Source: CAZAYB01 sp964489215
Lineage (GTDB): Bacteria; Planctomycetota; Phycisphaerae; Sedimentisphaerales; Anaerohalosphaeraceae
DNA length: 7,961 nt
Reading direction: 5' to 3'
Assembly: GCA_964489215.1 (NCBI GenBank)
Contig: CAZAYB010000139.1
Span: forward strand, 1 to 7,961
Part shown: positions 1-4,568 of the stretch, in pieces
Layout: each line of letters opens with the position of its first letter
Position numbering within the stretch: the stretch's first letter is position 1
The notes under the pieces: generated by a model
Databases searched by the model: none
What the model saw: only the letters and a program-made list of their open reading frames with translations
What the model was told of the DNA's origin: nothing
Made by a program: the position numbers and the translations under genes

Positions 1-500
1 ATAAAATAAAGAAGTGTATGGCGGGGAGTCATGTTCCGGTATTAATATCAGACAAAACATCCTCTTTTTCGAGAATTCTTAGTGTTGATAGAAATTTGAA
101 AATATGGGCGAGAATGACTGGCATTTCAGGGAAAGAGGCAGAGTTAGGTGTTTCATTTATCAAAGAAATGTTTGAGTTAAATGAGTTGCAGAATCAACCC
201 TTGATGAGTTTATCATCCGGTCAATATCAACGTTTTATTTTTGCGGTTAAATTGTTGACTTTTCCCGATGTTATTCTTTTGGATGAGCCATGGGTTCATG
301 TTGACATGAAAACCAAACGGAACATGATGCGAAAAATAAATGAATATATAAGACAATGTCCACGACGTACGTTAATTATGGCATCACACACATCAGAATG
401 GGCCTATAAATACTTCAATGAGATTTTATTGATTCGAAATGGAAAATTTGAACAGATTACCCCGAAAGTTTCTTTGGAACAATGTATGTTAGGAGCATAG
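1..500 (+). CDS. ABC transporter ATP-binding protein, ABC-2 exporter type (5' end off window)
   Basis: This is the C-terminal part of an ABC ATPase that would power an ABC-2-type membrane exporter from the cytoplasmic side. The reading frame is open from base 3, so the ATG at 18 is very probably internal: the Walker A loop and the true start lie to the left of the window. What remains is a Q-loop-like stretch near 40-90, the signature motif written LSSGQ (about 210-224, where SGGQ is usual), a Walker B strand VILLDE (about 270-287) and the H-loop histidine in ASHTSEW (about 387-389). The D-loop is atypical, VHVD in place of the usual SALD. The stop is followed 4 nt later by a permease gene, which supports a two-gene exporter operon. 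The substrate cannot be told. The base composition is more A+T-rich than the right side of the window. Confidence 0.88.
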   Translation, partial: KIKKCMAGSHVPVLISDKTSSFSRILSVDRNLKIWARMTGISGKEAELGVSFIKEMFELNELQNQPLMSLSSGQYQRFIFAVKLLTFPDVILLDEPWVHVDMKTKRNMMRKINEYIRQCPRRTLIMASHTSEWAYKYFNEILLIRNGKFEQITPKVSLEQCMLGA

Positions 501-504
501 TAAT

Positions 505-814
505 ATGTCAATTAGACATTGTTGGCGTTATGTTACAGCAAACTTCTGGAGAAATTCTTTTGAAGCTTTACAATATCCCTTCGACTTGTTTCTTAAGGCT
601 GTTTACGCTCCTTTTTCGATATATTTTATCTATATTGGAACGGGTATATTTCAAGAGGTATATGATAAGAATTGGAAAACAAGTCAGGTAGATTATTTTG
701 TTTACGTGATTACAGGAGTAATCGTATTATATCCAAACTTATCTGCGTTAAACGGGATTCCGCCAAAAATTAATCATCTTATTTGGTCAGGGCGACTTTG
801 TATCGGGCCATTTG
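505..814 (+). CDS. ABC-2-type permease, N-terminal part (cut by assembly gap)
   Basis: This is the membrane partner of the preceding ATPase, starting at an ATG with AGGAG (491-495) nine bases upstream, inside the end of the ATPase gene. About 93 residues look genuine: a polar start (RHCWRYVTANFWRN), a hydrophobic segment at about residues 33-49 and a second at about 64-80, then NGIPPKINHLI. This resembles the N-terminal portion of ABC-2 permeases of the uncharacterised COG3694/COG4587 kind, which are normally about 260 residues with six membrane spans. The frame then runs into ten Ns. The final eleven codons (782-814) coincide with a 33-bp stretch duplicated in the toxin gene, so residues after about 93 may be artefactual, although WSGRL is a plausible permease sequence. 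The frame after the gap does not continue this protein. Confidence 0.75.
782..814 (+). repeat. 33-bp exact direct repeat, copy 1 (contig end)
   Basis: These 33 bases, immediately left of the N run, are identical and in the same orientation to 1169-1201. Extending left gives 36 of 37 matches (778-814 against 1165-1201); similarity then stops. At 1169-1201 the bases encode the start of the toxin gene and the end of the antitoxin gene on the minus strand. Here they are read as permease on the plus strand. A shared block ending exactly at a gap is most simply a contig-end or graph-overlap artefact, but a real short duplication cannot be excluded. Confidence 0.9.
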
Positions 815-824
815 NNNNNNNNNN
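815..824. other. Assembly gap (10 N)
   Basis: Ten undetermined bases. The round number suggests a placeholder for a gap of unknown size. The permease frame to the left and the protein fragment to the right are unrelated in composition and frame, so the real distance, and even the adjacency, should not be trusted. Confidence 0.97.
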
Positions 825-826
825 GT

Positions 827-931
827 TTAGAGGGTTTATTGATGTGGGAGTCAGGGAACAGGATTATCGCGGAGCGGTTAAAATGGCAGGAGAATAACGG
901 CAGTTTTGTTTTCAGATTTGAGGCGGCTTAG
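827..931 (+). CDS. Unidentified protein, C-terminal 34 residues (5' end lost in gap)
   Basis: After the gap, the frame starting at 827 is open for 34 codons and ends at TAG 929-931. The composition is protein-like, with alternating charged and hydrophobic residues (MWESGNRIIAERLKW, then NGSFVFRFEAA). It therefore looks like the genuine C-terminus of a gene whose body lies in or beyond the gap. I do not recognise the family. It is not in the permease frame: the frame that would continue the permease across the Ns is 826, which gives 23 unremarkable codons and a stop. The stop codon directly abuts the stop codon of the convergent toxin gene (932-934), with no bases between and no room for a terminator. 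Confidence 0.45.
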   Translation, partial: LEGLLMWESGNRIIAERLKWQENNGSFVFRFEAA

Positions 932-1198
932 TTATTCGTAATGTGACCACATACGCAGCACTTTGACAATTTTATCATCGACCAGTACCTGATACACCAA
1001 ACGATGCTGAATGTTGATCCGGCGGGAATAAAAACCCGTTAAATCGCCGAGCAGTTTTTCGTACGGGGGGTAGGCTGCAAAAGGTTCTTTTTCAAGAAGT
1101 TCGAGTAGTTTACGAACCTTCGGTGCCAAACCCGCCGCGGCGATTTTTTTGGCGTCTTTGATCGCTTGTTTGGTCAGGGCGACTTTGTATCGGGCCAT
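932..1198 (-). CDS. yoeB: Txe/YoeB-family mRNA-interferase toxin
   Basis: This is an 88-residue ribosome-dependent RNase toxin of the RelE superfamily, Txe/YoeB branch (usual length 84-90). Once freed from its antitoxin, such a toxin cuts mRNA in the ribosomal A site. The family pattern is clear: PF at residues 39-40, then YEKLLGDLTGFYSRRI, HRLVYQV and a C-terminal SHYE. Residues matching the YoeB active site are present: E47 (Glu46 of E. coli YoeB), R66 (Arg65) and the terminal H86-Y87 (His83-Tyr84). The Glu before the HRLVY motif is Gln64 here. I chose the ATG at 1198 because GGAG lies five bases upstream and the protein then begins MARYKVAL; an ATG eight codons earlier has no such support. 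The first 25 bases overlap the antitoxin gene, implying translational coupling. Confidence 0.93.
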   Translation of the reverse strand: MARYKVALTKQAIKDAKKIAAAGLAPKVRKLLELLEKEPFAAYPPYEKLLGDLTGFYSRRINIQHRLVYQVLVDDKIVKVLRMWSHYE

Positions 1199-1201
1199 TT
1201 G
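1169..1201 (+). repeat. 33-bp exact direct repeat, copy 2 (toxin start region)
   Basis: This is the internal copy of the block also found at 782-814. It covers the toxin start codon (1196-1198) and the antitoxin stop codon (1174-1176). It fits both minus-strand reading frames here, so it is probably the original copy. Confidence 0.9.
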
Positions 1202-1440
1202 AACTCCGAGAGCGGGGTGCATTTTTCAACAGGCGTCTTGCTACCATCAAGAATGCTCTGGCTCATCCCCGGAATGGATTGAAGGTAGAGGGTTTCCTGT
1301 ATTGCGGAAAAATCTTCTTCAGAAATCAGGATACCTGAGCCGTGTTTGCTTGTTATGCAGACAGGTTCGTGTGTTTCCTGCACCTGTTGGAGCAGTTTAT
1401 ATAAATCTTTTCGGGCATTTGTAGCAGTAATGGCCGTCAT
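1174..1440 (-). CDS. yefM: Phd/YefM-family antitoxin
   Basis: This 88-residue antitoxin pairs with the overlapping YoeB-type toxin. In this family the N-terminal half folds as a dimeric DNA-binding domain that represses the operon, and the C-terminal tail wraps and inhibits the toxin. Visible family features are the N-terminal MTAITATNARKDLYKLLQQV (compare the ISYSEARQNL start of YefM), EPVCITSKHGSGILISEEDF and an ETLYLQSIPG segment. A charged tail (CTPLSEFKWPD) follows and would be the toxin-binding part. The ATG at 1440 is preceded eight bases upstream by AAGGA. A longer frame from 1470 would start inside the promoter and is not used. The stop lies 25 bases inside the toxin gene. Confidence 0.92.
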   Translation of the reverse strand: MTAITATNARKDLYKLLQQVQETHEPVCITSKHGSGILISEEDFSAIQETLYLQSIPGMSQSILDGSKTPVEKCTPLSEFKWPDTKSP

Positions 1441-1469
1441 AAGAGCGTTCCTTATATAAAATTCATTCA

Positions 1470-1497
1470 ATTAAACCGTACGTAATAGCGTACACAA
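1470..1497 (-). promoter_or_regulatory. Toxin-antitoxin promoter with embedded palindromic operator
   Basis: On the minus strand TTGTGT (1497-1492) and TTTAAT (1475-1470) are separated by 16 bases, giving a plausible sigma-70 promoter with a leader of about 20-25 bases before the antitoxin ATG. The inverted repeat GTACG-6-CGTAC (1478-1493) fills the spacer and the edge of the -35. E. coli YefM-YoeB binds a palindrome with a TGTACA core in its own promoter. A TGTACG/CGTAC palindrome in the matching place suggests the same autorepression, inferred from sequence only. Confidence 0.55.
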
Positions 1498-1503
1498 AAA
1501 CAA

Positions 1504-1719
1504 CTAAAAAATCAATAAAAAACAATAATTCAGGAGATTTTTTAATGTCTGAAAAAGCCCAAGCCCTGCCAGAGAATGCTTAAGATTCAGGGCATCAGTA
1601 TAATATAGCATAGCAAAGCCGTTGAGAGAATTCATCACCAGAGAATTTGAACACTCTCCGAATGAATAGGTTATCATATCCAGAGTGTTACAGCTTCGAG
1701 TCGTTTTGGTCTGTTTCAT
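1504..1719 (-). pseudogene. GPH-family sugar:cation symporter, N-terminal stump
   Basis: The first 54 or so codons (about 1719-1556) resemble the N-terminus of GPH/MFS_2 glycoside-pentoside-hexuronide:cation symporters: YSFGECSNSLVMN, then MLYYTDALNL and LAGLGLF, which matches the first membrane helix and following loop. Full-length members have about 450 residues and twelve helices. Here the resemblance ends near 1550; a short tail rich in Leu and Phe follows and the frame stops at 1504, a few bases from the toxin-antitoxin promoter. I see no continuation in the other two minus-strand frames between 1500 and 1560. The gene begins 62 bases after the methyltransferase-like gene on the same strand, so it was probably the second gene of that operon. 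No strong ribosome binding site is seen before the ATG at 1719. It is almost certainly non-functional as a transporter, unless the junction is an assembly error. Confidence 0.6.
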
Positions 1720-1781
1720 TTTGATTTCGTTTGGCCAAGTGGAAACTTAAACTACCTTCTTACAATTACGGCGTTGACGTA

Positions 1782-2846
1782 TTACATCAATTTTTTCTGT
1801 AATGCTTCTTCATAAATACACAGAACATTTTCAATCGGAGTATCAGGTTGTATGCAATGGGCGGGTGAAAAAATATAACCGCCCCCTTTAGCTATTATAT
1901 CTATGCGATGGCGAGCCTCCTGTCTGCATTGCTCTGCGGTGCCGTACGGCAATGTCTGCTGGGTACTTATAAGGCCGCAAAATGCGAGCCTGCCTTTGCA
2001 TTTTTGCCGTATAGTTTCCGGGTCCATACCTGCAGGTTCAGGCTGCATGGCATCTTCGATGTCCAGGCCCATTTCGATAAAGGTATCCATCAGTTCATGA
2101 TTATCACCGCAGGAATGCATCATCGCTTTAGCACCGAAATCATGAGCAAGATCAATAAACTTCTGAATCCTCGGACGAAAAACCTCATCGAAATCCATTG
2201 CCGAGAACATCCTTCCGTTCTGATTACCGCAATCCTCACCCAAACAAACTATGTCAACCGCTCCGTCGGCAATTTCCAGACATCGTTTGATATAGTCATA
2301 ATAAAAATCGACTCGTTTGTCGATTATCGCCAGTCCCACTTCACTGCGCAAGGCAATATCCATCATTACCTGCTCCATTCCCCGCCCCCGTGAAACTCCG
2401 TTCAATATATCGGGTATACTCGCATCTCCTATACAGACTGCGTAATTTTTGAACTTTTCACACAAGTGGGGCAAATTCGAATAATCAAAATCCTCAGCTG
2501 ACGGCCAAGGGTAACTTTCCACATCGTCCATGGTATGCAGATCAGCGAGGGGCAAAACTACCGCCTCATCGTATGTTCCGGCACTGCTGTTGGTTACTTT
2601 TCTATATCCCGCTCCCCACATATCATAGCTTATGCCATCCTTACTTTGGCGGATACTGCCATTATAAACAGGACTGATATTTCGAAAATCTATGCCTAAA
2701 GCCTCAAGTATATCTTCACAACCGAAATGTTTCTGCAGCTTAAGATGCATCTCCGGCGTAAGATAGATCTGCAGCGGTACCCGGTCAGTATCCTGCCAGT
2801 TCAGGCTGGTCATCACCCGTTCTTTAGAGTTGATTTGAGTGTTCAA
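1782..2846 (-). CDS. Uroporphyrinogen decarboxylase-family (URO-D/MtaA-type) methyltransferase-like protein
   Basis: This is a 354-residue cytoplasmic TIM-barrel protein of the URO-D superfamily (COG0407). It is nearer to the corrinoid-linked methyltransferases (MtaA/CmuA type) than to HemE. The family start NSKERVMTSLNWQDTDRVP is present (residues 6-24). HSCG at 244-247 supplies the typical zinc ligands H244 and C246, and H330-C331 in SPAHCIQPDTP sits where the third ligand is expected. The CGLISTQQTLPYGT and GGGYIFSPAH segments are characteristic. The start is TTG at 2846, chosen because a full AAGGAG lies six bases upstream; no ATG is better placed. It is transcribed away from the nitrilase operon and is followed by the symporter remnant. 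Such genes recur beside sugar-catabolism genes in PVC bacteria. The methyl donor and acceptor are unknown, and no corrinoid protein or activase is in this window. Confidence 0.88.
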   Translation of the reverse strand: MNTQINSKERVMTSLNWQDTDRVPLQIYLTPEMHLKLQKHFGCEDILEALGIDFRNISPVYNGSIRQSKDGISYDMWGAGYRKVTNSSAGTYDEAVVLPLADLHTMDDVESYPWPSAEDFDYSNLPHLCEKFKNYAVCIGDASIPDILNGVSRGRGMEQVMMDIALRSEVGLAIIDKRVDFYYDYIKRCLEIADGAVDIVCLGEDCGNQNGRMFSAMDFDEVFRPRIQKFIDLAHDFGAKAMMHSCGDNHELMDTFIEMGLDIEDAMQPEPAGMDPETIRQKCKGRLAFCGLISTQQTLPYGTAEQCRQEARHRIDIIAKGGGYIFSPAHCIQPDTPIENVLCIYEEALQKKLM

Positions 2847-2865
2847 ATTGTTCTCCTTTTAGTTT

Positions 2866-2940
2866 TTATTTTTGCAGGATATTTTCGCCAGCCCGAAAGC
2901 CGAGACGTAGTTTTTCTTTATACCAAGTTCTTCCATCCAT
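2866..2940 (-). CDS. Possible 24-residue small ORF upstream of the methyltransferase-like gene
   Basis: An ATG at 2940 preceded seven bases upstream by GAGG opens a 24-codon frame ending at TAA 2868-2866. That is 19 bases before the TTG start of the next gene and just upstream of its AAGGAG. The product would be basic and amphipathic (MDGRTWYKEKL, then RLGFRAGENILQK). The placement in the 5' leader, the Shine-Dalgarno-like sequence and the coupling distance suggest a leader peptide or tiny gene. It could also be chance, or the tail of a decayed gene. I recognise no family. Confidence 0.3.
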   Translation of the reverse strand: MDGRTWYKEKLRLGFRAGENILQK

Positions 2941-3007
2941 TTTCTAACCTCATTTTTTTAATACCTAACCCGGACAAGCCGGAAACAAAAAAACTACCGG
3001 AATAATC

Positions 3008-3036
3008 ATTATAAATCAAATAAATCGCTCTCCCAA
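3008..3036 (-). promoter_or_regulatory. Putative sigma-70 promoter for the methyltransferase-like operon
   Basis: On the minus strand TTGGGA (3036-3031) and a perfect TATAAT (3013-3008) are separated by 17 bases. Transcription would start near 3001, giving a leader of about 155 bases to the TTG start, or about 60 to the small ORF. The -35 matches the consensus at four of six positions. Confidence 0.45.
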
Positions 3037-3073
3037 AAACTCCTGAAGACCGTCTCAAGCTGAACAATATCTC

Positions 3074-3082
3074 ATTATATCA
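3074..3082 (-). promoter_or_regulatory. Alternative upstream extended -10 element, minus strand
   Basis: The minus strand reads TGATATAAT (3082-3074), a perfect extended -10 of the TGnTATAAT form, with no good -35. It could be a second, more distal start for the methyltransferase-like operon. The identical nine bases occur in the opposite-facing element at 3279-3287. In A+T-rich DNA such matches can be chance. Confidence 0.3.
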
Positions 3083-3154
3083 TACATATAGAGTATATCC
3101 AGACCTTTTTTGAAGCTGGAAAAACATTATCCCTCAGTCAGTATCCACTGCAAA

Positions 3155-3176
3155 TTGACGAACTTTTTGACGGACT
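3155..3176 (+). repeat. Direct repeat TTGACGRACT, 12-bp period (possible operator)
   Basis: TTGACGAACT (3155-3164) is followed, starting 12 bases later, by TTGACGGACT (3167-3176). A third TTGA begins at 3178, 11 bases further on. Near-helical spacing between divergent promoters suggests binding sites for an activator or repressor. The second TTGACG could instead be a -35, with TTTTAT 17 bases downstream (3190-3195). Confidence 0.35.
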
Positions 3177-3278
3177 CTTGAAAAATACTTTTTATATGTT
3201 ACACTTTTTTATATAATAAACTTCTTAGTATGACAGCACTAAAAAAGCTCAAGATTTTCCCTGTCTTTATCAAAAACC

Positions 3279-3287
3279 TGATATAAT
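3279..3287 (+). promoter_or_regulatory. Putative extended -10 promoter for the nitrilase-led operon
   Basis: The plus strand reads TGATATAAT, a perfect extended -10 with no recognisable -35 at the usual distance. A start near 3294 would give a leader of about 42 bases ending in the AAGGG ribosome binding site before the TTG at 3336. A second TATAAT at 3212-3217 is a weaker alternative. Confidence 0.45.
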
Positions 3288-3335
3288 TAAAAACTGGATT
3301 TACGAACAACTGAAATAATTTTAAAGGGTAAAAGT

Positions 3336-4562
3336 TTGAAAAATCTAATACACGAAAGTAATTGGCAATTTATATCGCCTTTTCCTGCACTGTCACACAA
3401 AAGCAGCAAAGAGGGCAATAAATTTATTCTCAGCTCTAACGGTGATGTCAAAGCAGTGAGCTGGTGGCGCGGTGTCATTGATAATCTTGAAAAGGGCAGC
3501 TGGTACAAGGCCTCTGTCAAGGCTGAGATAAAAGATATTGCCAGTCCCGGTATATCTGTCTTTGCAGCAGTTTCAAAGCACCTTCTTGCTGTCAAAAATC
3601 GAGAAGGTGATGTATTAACTCTGGAAGTCGAGTTTTTGCATGAAAATGATGATAACGGTTTTGATTTCGATCTTTTCCTAAGGGCCGCCGATAAGGGTAA
3701 GGTTGAATATTTTGAACCTGTAATTTACGAGATTGACGAACCAAAACATCGCACTGTAAAAGCGGCAACGGTTAGATTTGACCCCGAGCGGAAATTAAAC
3801 GGCCTCGATGACCAGCGAAAAAGGATAGAAGATTATCTTGAACGGGCGGGAAGATTGGATGCTGATGTTGTGCTCCTTACAGAATTTTGCACCATTGAGG
3901 GAGTCGGTAAATACGCTAATGATTACTTAAAAGCCGCAGAGCAAGTCCCGTCCGGCCCAACCTGTCAGTTATTGGCCGCTCAGTCAAAAAAGCATAACAT
4001 GTATGTTATAGCAGGTATTGTTGAAACAGACGGTCCGCACTATTACAATACTGCGGTAATATTTGACAGGCAGGGCAGTTTCATAGGCAAATACCGCAAA
4101 ACGCACATTACCTACGGCGAACTAATGGAAGGTATATCGCCTGGCGACCAATACCCGGTTTTCGATCTGGATTTCGGCAGGGTTGCCATTCAGACCTGTT
4201 ACGACCAGTGGTTCCCCGAGGTTTGCAGGTATTACGCATATAAGGGCGCAGAGATTGTTTTCGAGCCCGTTATGGGCGGTAAACCCATCACCTGGCGTAC
4301 GCGAGCAATTGACAACGGCGTATATATTGTTACCGCAGGCTGGACGCCGCCGAGTATGATAATCGATTCATCCGGCAAAATTCTCGCAGAAAATCATCAC
4401 GACGGTATCGCTTTTACCGAGCTTAACCTTGATTACAGGAAGGTCAACGTATATAATGACCCGACACTGATTTACGGTATGCCCGGTATAGCCCCGGCCA
4501 TGCGAATGACGACGGACAATAACTCGCTTGATGAACTGCACAAAATAATGAAAGGTCAATGA
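3336..4562 (+). CDS. Nitrilase-superfamily carbon-nitrogen hydrolase with extra N-terminal domain
   Basis: This 408-residue protein has two parts. Residues from about 140 to 390 form a CN-hydrolase domain with an intact catalytic triad: E183 (LLTEFC), K255 (GKYRKTH) and C288 (IQTCYDQWFPE). A second conserved Glu, E262, lies after the lysine. Such enzymes hydrolyse, or form by transfer, amide-type C-N bonds. Residues 1 to about 135 are additional to the usual 260-300-residue family length. They are rich in Trp, Gly and alternating polar/hydrophobic stretches (SWWRGVIDNLEKGSWYKASV), suggesting a beta-sandwich, perhaps carbohydrate-binding. There is no signal peptide, so it should act in the cytoplasm. 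The start is TTG at 3336, supported by AAGGG seven bases upstream and the absence of a nearby in-frame ATG. It leads a four-gene operon, with the next start 6 nt after its stop. The substrate is unknown; an amidated or N-acylated sugar derivative would fit its neighbours. Confidence 0.9.
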   Translation: MKNLIHESNWQFISPFPALSHKSSKEGNKFILSSNGDVKAVSWWRGVIDNLEKGSWYKASVKAEIKDIASPGISVFAAVSKHLLAVKNREGDVLTLEVEFLHENDDNGFDFDLFLRAADKGKVEYFEPVIYEIDEPKHRTVKAATVRFDPERKLNGLDDQRKRIEDYLERAGRLDADVVLLTEFCTIEGVGKYANDYLKAAEQVPSGPTCQLLAAQSKKHNMYVIAGIVETDGPHYYNTAVIFDRQGSFIGKYRKTHITYGELMEGISPGDQYPVFDLDFGRVAIQTCYDQWFPEVCRYYAYKGAEIVFEPVMGGKPITWRTRAIDNGVYIVTAGWTPPSMIIDSSGKILAENHHDGIAFTELNLDYRKVNVYNDPTLIYGMPGIAPAMRMTTDNNSLDELHKIMKGQ

Positions 4563-4568
4563 CAGCCA

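Larger units (their letters stand above)
2847..3335. other. Divergent intergenic control region (489 bp)
   Basis: This A+T-rich stretch lies between two divergently transcribed operons. It holds promoter-like elements in both directions, the TTGACGRACT direct repeat, the possible 24-codon ORF and several CCGG tetranucleotides (around 2970-2999) that could pair only into weak 4-bp stems. I see no tRNA, known riboswitch core or strong terminator. No regulator gene is encoded in the window, so the factor acting here is unknown. Confidence 0.7.

Noticed and set aside
482..691. 69-codon plus-strand ORF over the ATPase/permease junction
   Set aside because: It is in another frame of two recognisable genes and has no ribosome binding site or family features.
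505..897. One continuous permease reading frame through the N run to 897
   Set aside because: Continuity depends on the gap being exactly ten bases. The 23 codons after it do not look like membrane protein, and a different frame (827-931) is more protein-like.
1198..1222. Longer toxin start adding eight residues (MHPALGVQ)
   Set aside because: The internal ATG at 1198 has GGAG at ideal spacing and gives the usual family N-terminus.
1441..1470. Longer antitoxin start adding ten residues (MNEFYIRNAL)
   Set aside because: It would begin within the -10 region, and the ATG at 1440 has AAGGA eight bases upstream and matches the YefM N-terminus.
1781..1803. ATTACA/TGTAAT inverted repeat as a terminator of the methyltransferase-like gene
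   Set aside because: The arms are only six A+T-rich pairs around an 11-base loop, lie over the coding end, and have no following T-run in the right place.
1908..2393. 161-codon plus-strand ORF
   Set aside because: It lies antisense within the methyltransferase-like gene and encodes no recognisable protein; it is a shadow of that gene's codon pattern.
2970..2999. CCGG-containing hairpin or riboswitch in the methyltransferase leader
   Set aside because: Only 4-bp self-complementary stems are available; no known riboswitch core was recognised.
2727..3005. 92-codon plus-strand ORF crossing the start of the methyltransferase-like gene
   Set aside because: It is antisense to the gene start and control region, with no ribosome binding site and no family features.
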